Below, in pieces: positions 4,382 to 5,195 of a DNA stretch of 5,195 nucleotides. A program made the position numbers and the translations under genes. Every line of letters starts with the position of its first letter. Positions within the stretch are counted from its first letter, which is position 1. This stretch comes from an uncultured Lachnospiraceae bacterium (GTDB lineage Bacteria > Bacillota > Clostridia > Lachnospirales > Lachnospiraceae), in NCBI GenBank assembly GCA_945643825.1, contig CALZEZ010000125.1, positions 1-5,195 on the forward strand. Reading direction: 5' to 3'. The notes under the pieces were generated by a model that worked only from the letters and a program-made list of their open reading frames with translations, made no database searches and was not told where the DNA came from.

Positions 4382-5195
4382 TTACTCATAGCGTTTTAGC
4401 GGAAGCCACTCATACAAGGTTTTCCTAAGATAGGCATCCCACATCTCGAAATTATGGTCATAGCCTTCTGCACACTCATACCGAATCGGATACCCCAGTT
4501 CCTTTAGGACACAAACATCCTTCTCCACTCTGCCCTTAATAAACTCCTTGCTCCCACAAGCAAGATAGAAATCCGGTATCTGTTTTCCCTGCTCGAGATT
4601 CTTCCTTGCCACGGTTTTCAGATCCAAACAGGAACAATCCACCTTCTGTGCATCTCCGAACGTTGTTGTATACAGATAAAAATGATTCCTGAAATAGTCT
4701 CCGGCAAGCTCCTCTTTGAGGGTCTCCGTTGATAAGGTCATTCCGATTCCTCCGGAGATGTCCACGCAGGCTCTGTATTTCTCGGGGTTAAGAATCGCCG
4801 TTCCAAGTGCAACGTTTCCTCCCATCGCATAGCCTACAATGAAATTATCCTCCCTCTCTGGCGAGGACGCGAACAGGCTCTGCACCACAACAGGAAGCTC
4901 TTTTGCCAGAAAGGTCTGGTATTTCACTCCATATTCCGTGTCAATTCCAAACGAATTGACGATATTGGGTGTTACCAGCATCACGTTGTTGTCCTGTGCA
5001 TATCGTTCCACATTGGTATAACGATAGGTCAGGCTGTCATCGTCACCACCGCCATGGATCAGATAAATCGTCTGAAGCTTCATCCCCGGAGTATATCGGG
5101 CCGTGAAGCTTCCACCAAATCTCTCACCACACTCTTCCCGGTAGGTATACTGATCGGTAGGATAAACAATCGTCACATCTACATATCTTCCCAGT
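4382..5195 (-). CDS. Esterase-family alpha/beta hydrolase fold protein with altered nucleophile site, 5' partial
   Basis: At least 271 residues are visible, and the frame stays open to the right edge. Residue numbers here count from the GTG codon at 5174-5176. The protein resembles the putative esterase (esterase D/feruloyl esterase-like) group: the oxyanion segment IYLIHGGGDDDS (37-48), the nucleophile-elbow strand NFIVGYAMGGNVAL (111-124), CGSKEF (207-212) at the acid-residue region, and EGYDHNFEMWDAYL (237-250) with the likely catalytic His241. The elbow reads G-Y-A-M-G-G, so the expected Ser is Ala117 (codon GCG), and the usual Asp of the CGTED-type motif seems to be Glu211. It may be a non-catalytic family member. 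That GTG could serve as a start, but seven upstream codons (LGRYVDV) stay open and look like family sequence, so I extend the call. No signal peptide is visible. An 88-nt gap separates it from the rhomboid gene. Confidence 0.85.
   Translation of the reverse strand, partial: LGRYVDVTIVYPTDQYTYREECGERFGGSFTARYTPGMKLQTIYLIHGGGDDDSLTYRYTNVERYAQDNNVMLVTPNIVNSFGIDTEYGVKYQTFLAKELPVVVQSLFASSPEREDNFIVGYAMGGNVALGTAILNPEKYRACVDISGGIGMTLSTETLKEELAGDYFRNHFYLYTTTFGDAQKVDCSCLDLKTVARKNLEQGKQIPDFYLACGSKEFIKGRVEKDVCVLKELGYPIRYECAEGYDHNFEMWDAYLRKTLYEWLPLKRYE

Noticed and set aside
5174..5176. GTG as the true start of the esterase-fold gene.
   Set aside because: The frame stays open for seven more codons to the window edge and encodes family-like sequence, and an N-terminus at GTG would begin inside a beta strand, so a partial gene is more likely. 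It is not fully excluded.

Overview
The window looks like chromosomal DNA from an anaerobic Firmicute, probably a Clostridia member close to Lachnospiraceae. This is inferred from separate alpha and beta subunits of iron-sulfur class I fumarate hydratase, purine-rich Shine-Dalgarno sites, a tRNA gene without an encoded CCA, consensus sigma-A type promoters, and AT-rich gaps between genes of moderate GC. No marker gene fixes the genus.

All recognised genes lie on the minus strand and read from right to left. The order is: an esterase-fold protein whose 5' end is cut by the right edge (4382-5195); a rhomboid-family membrane protease with a cytosolic N-terminal domain (3250-4293); a flavodoxin-like oxidoreductase fused to an SCP2 domain (2250-3260); a HIT-family nucleotide hydrolase (1798-2208); fumarate hydratase alpha (959-1801) and beta (281-829); and tRNA-Ser(GCU) (93-180). 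At the left edge a second tRNA-type promoter (18-46) points out of the window.

Spacing suggests one transcription unit at least from the rhomboid gene to fumB. Rhomboid and oxidoreductase overlap by 11 nt, the HIT gene follows after 41 nt, HIT and fumA overlap by 4 nt, and fumA and fumB are separated by an unusually long AT-rich 129 nt. The 88-nt gap between esterase and rhomboid holds a large inverted repeat and no clear promoter. The fumarate hydratase subunits form one enzyme; the other genes have no obvious shared pathway and may simply be co-transcribed housekeeping functions.

The points most worth a second look are the Ala in place of the nucleophilic Ser in the esterase (GYAMGG), the flavodoxin-SCP2 fusion, the inverted repeat just before a rhomboid start that lacks a Shine-Dalgarno, the long fumA-fumB gap, a TAGAAC/G motif shared by four of the five visible start contexts, and a duplicated promoter-leader module around tRNA-Ser. 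I see no CRISPR array, insertion sequence, phage gene or defence system, and no strong evidence of a wholly new system.
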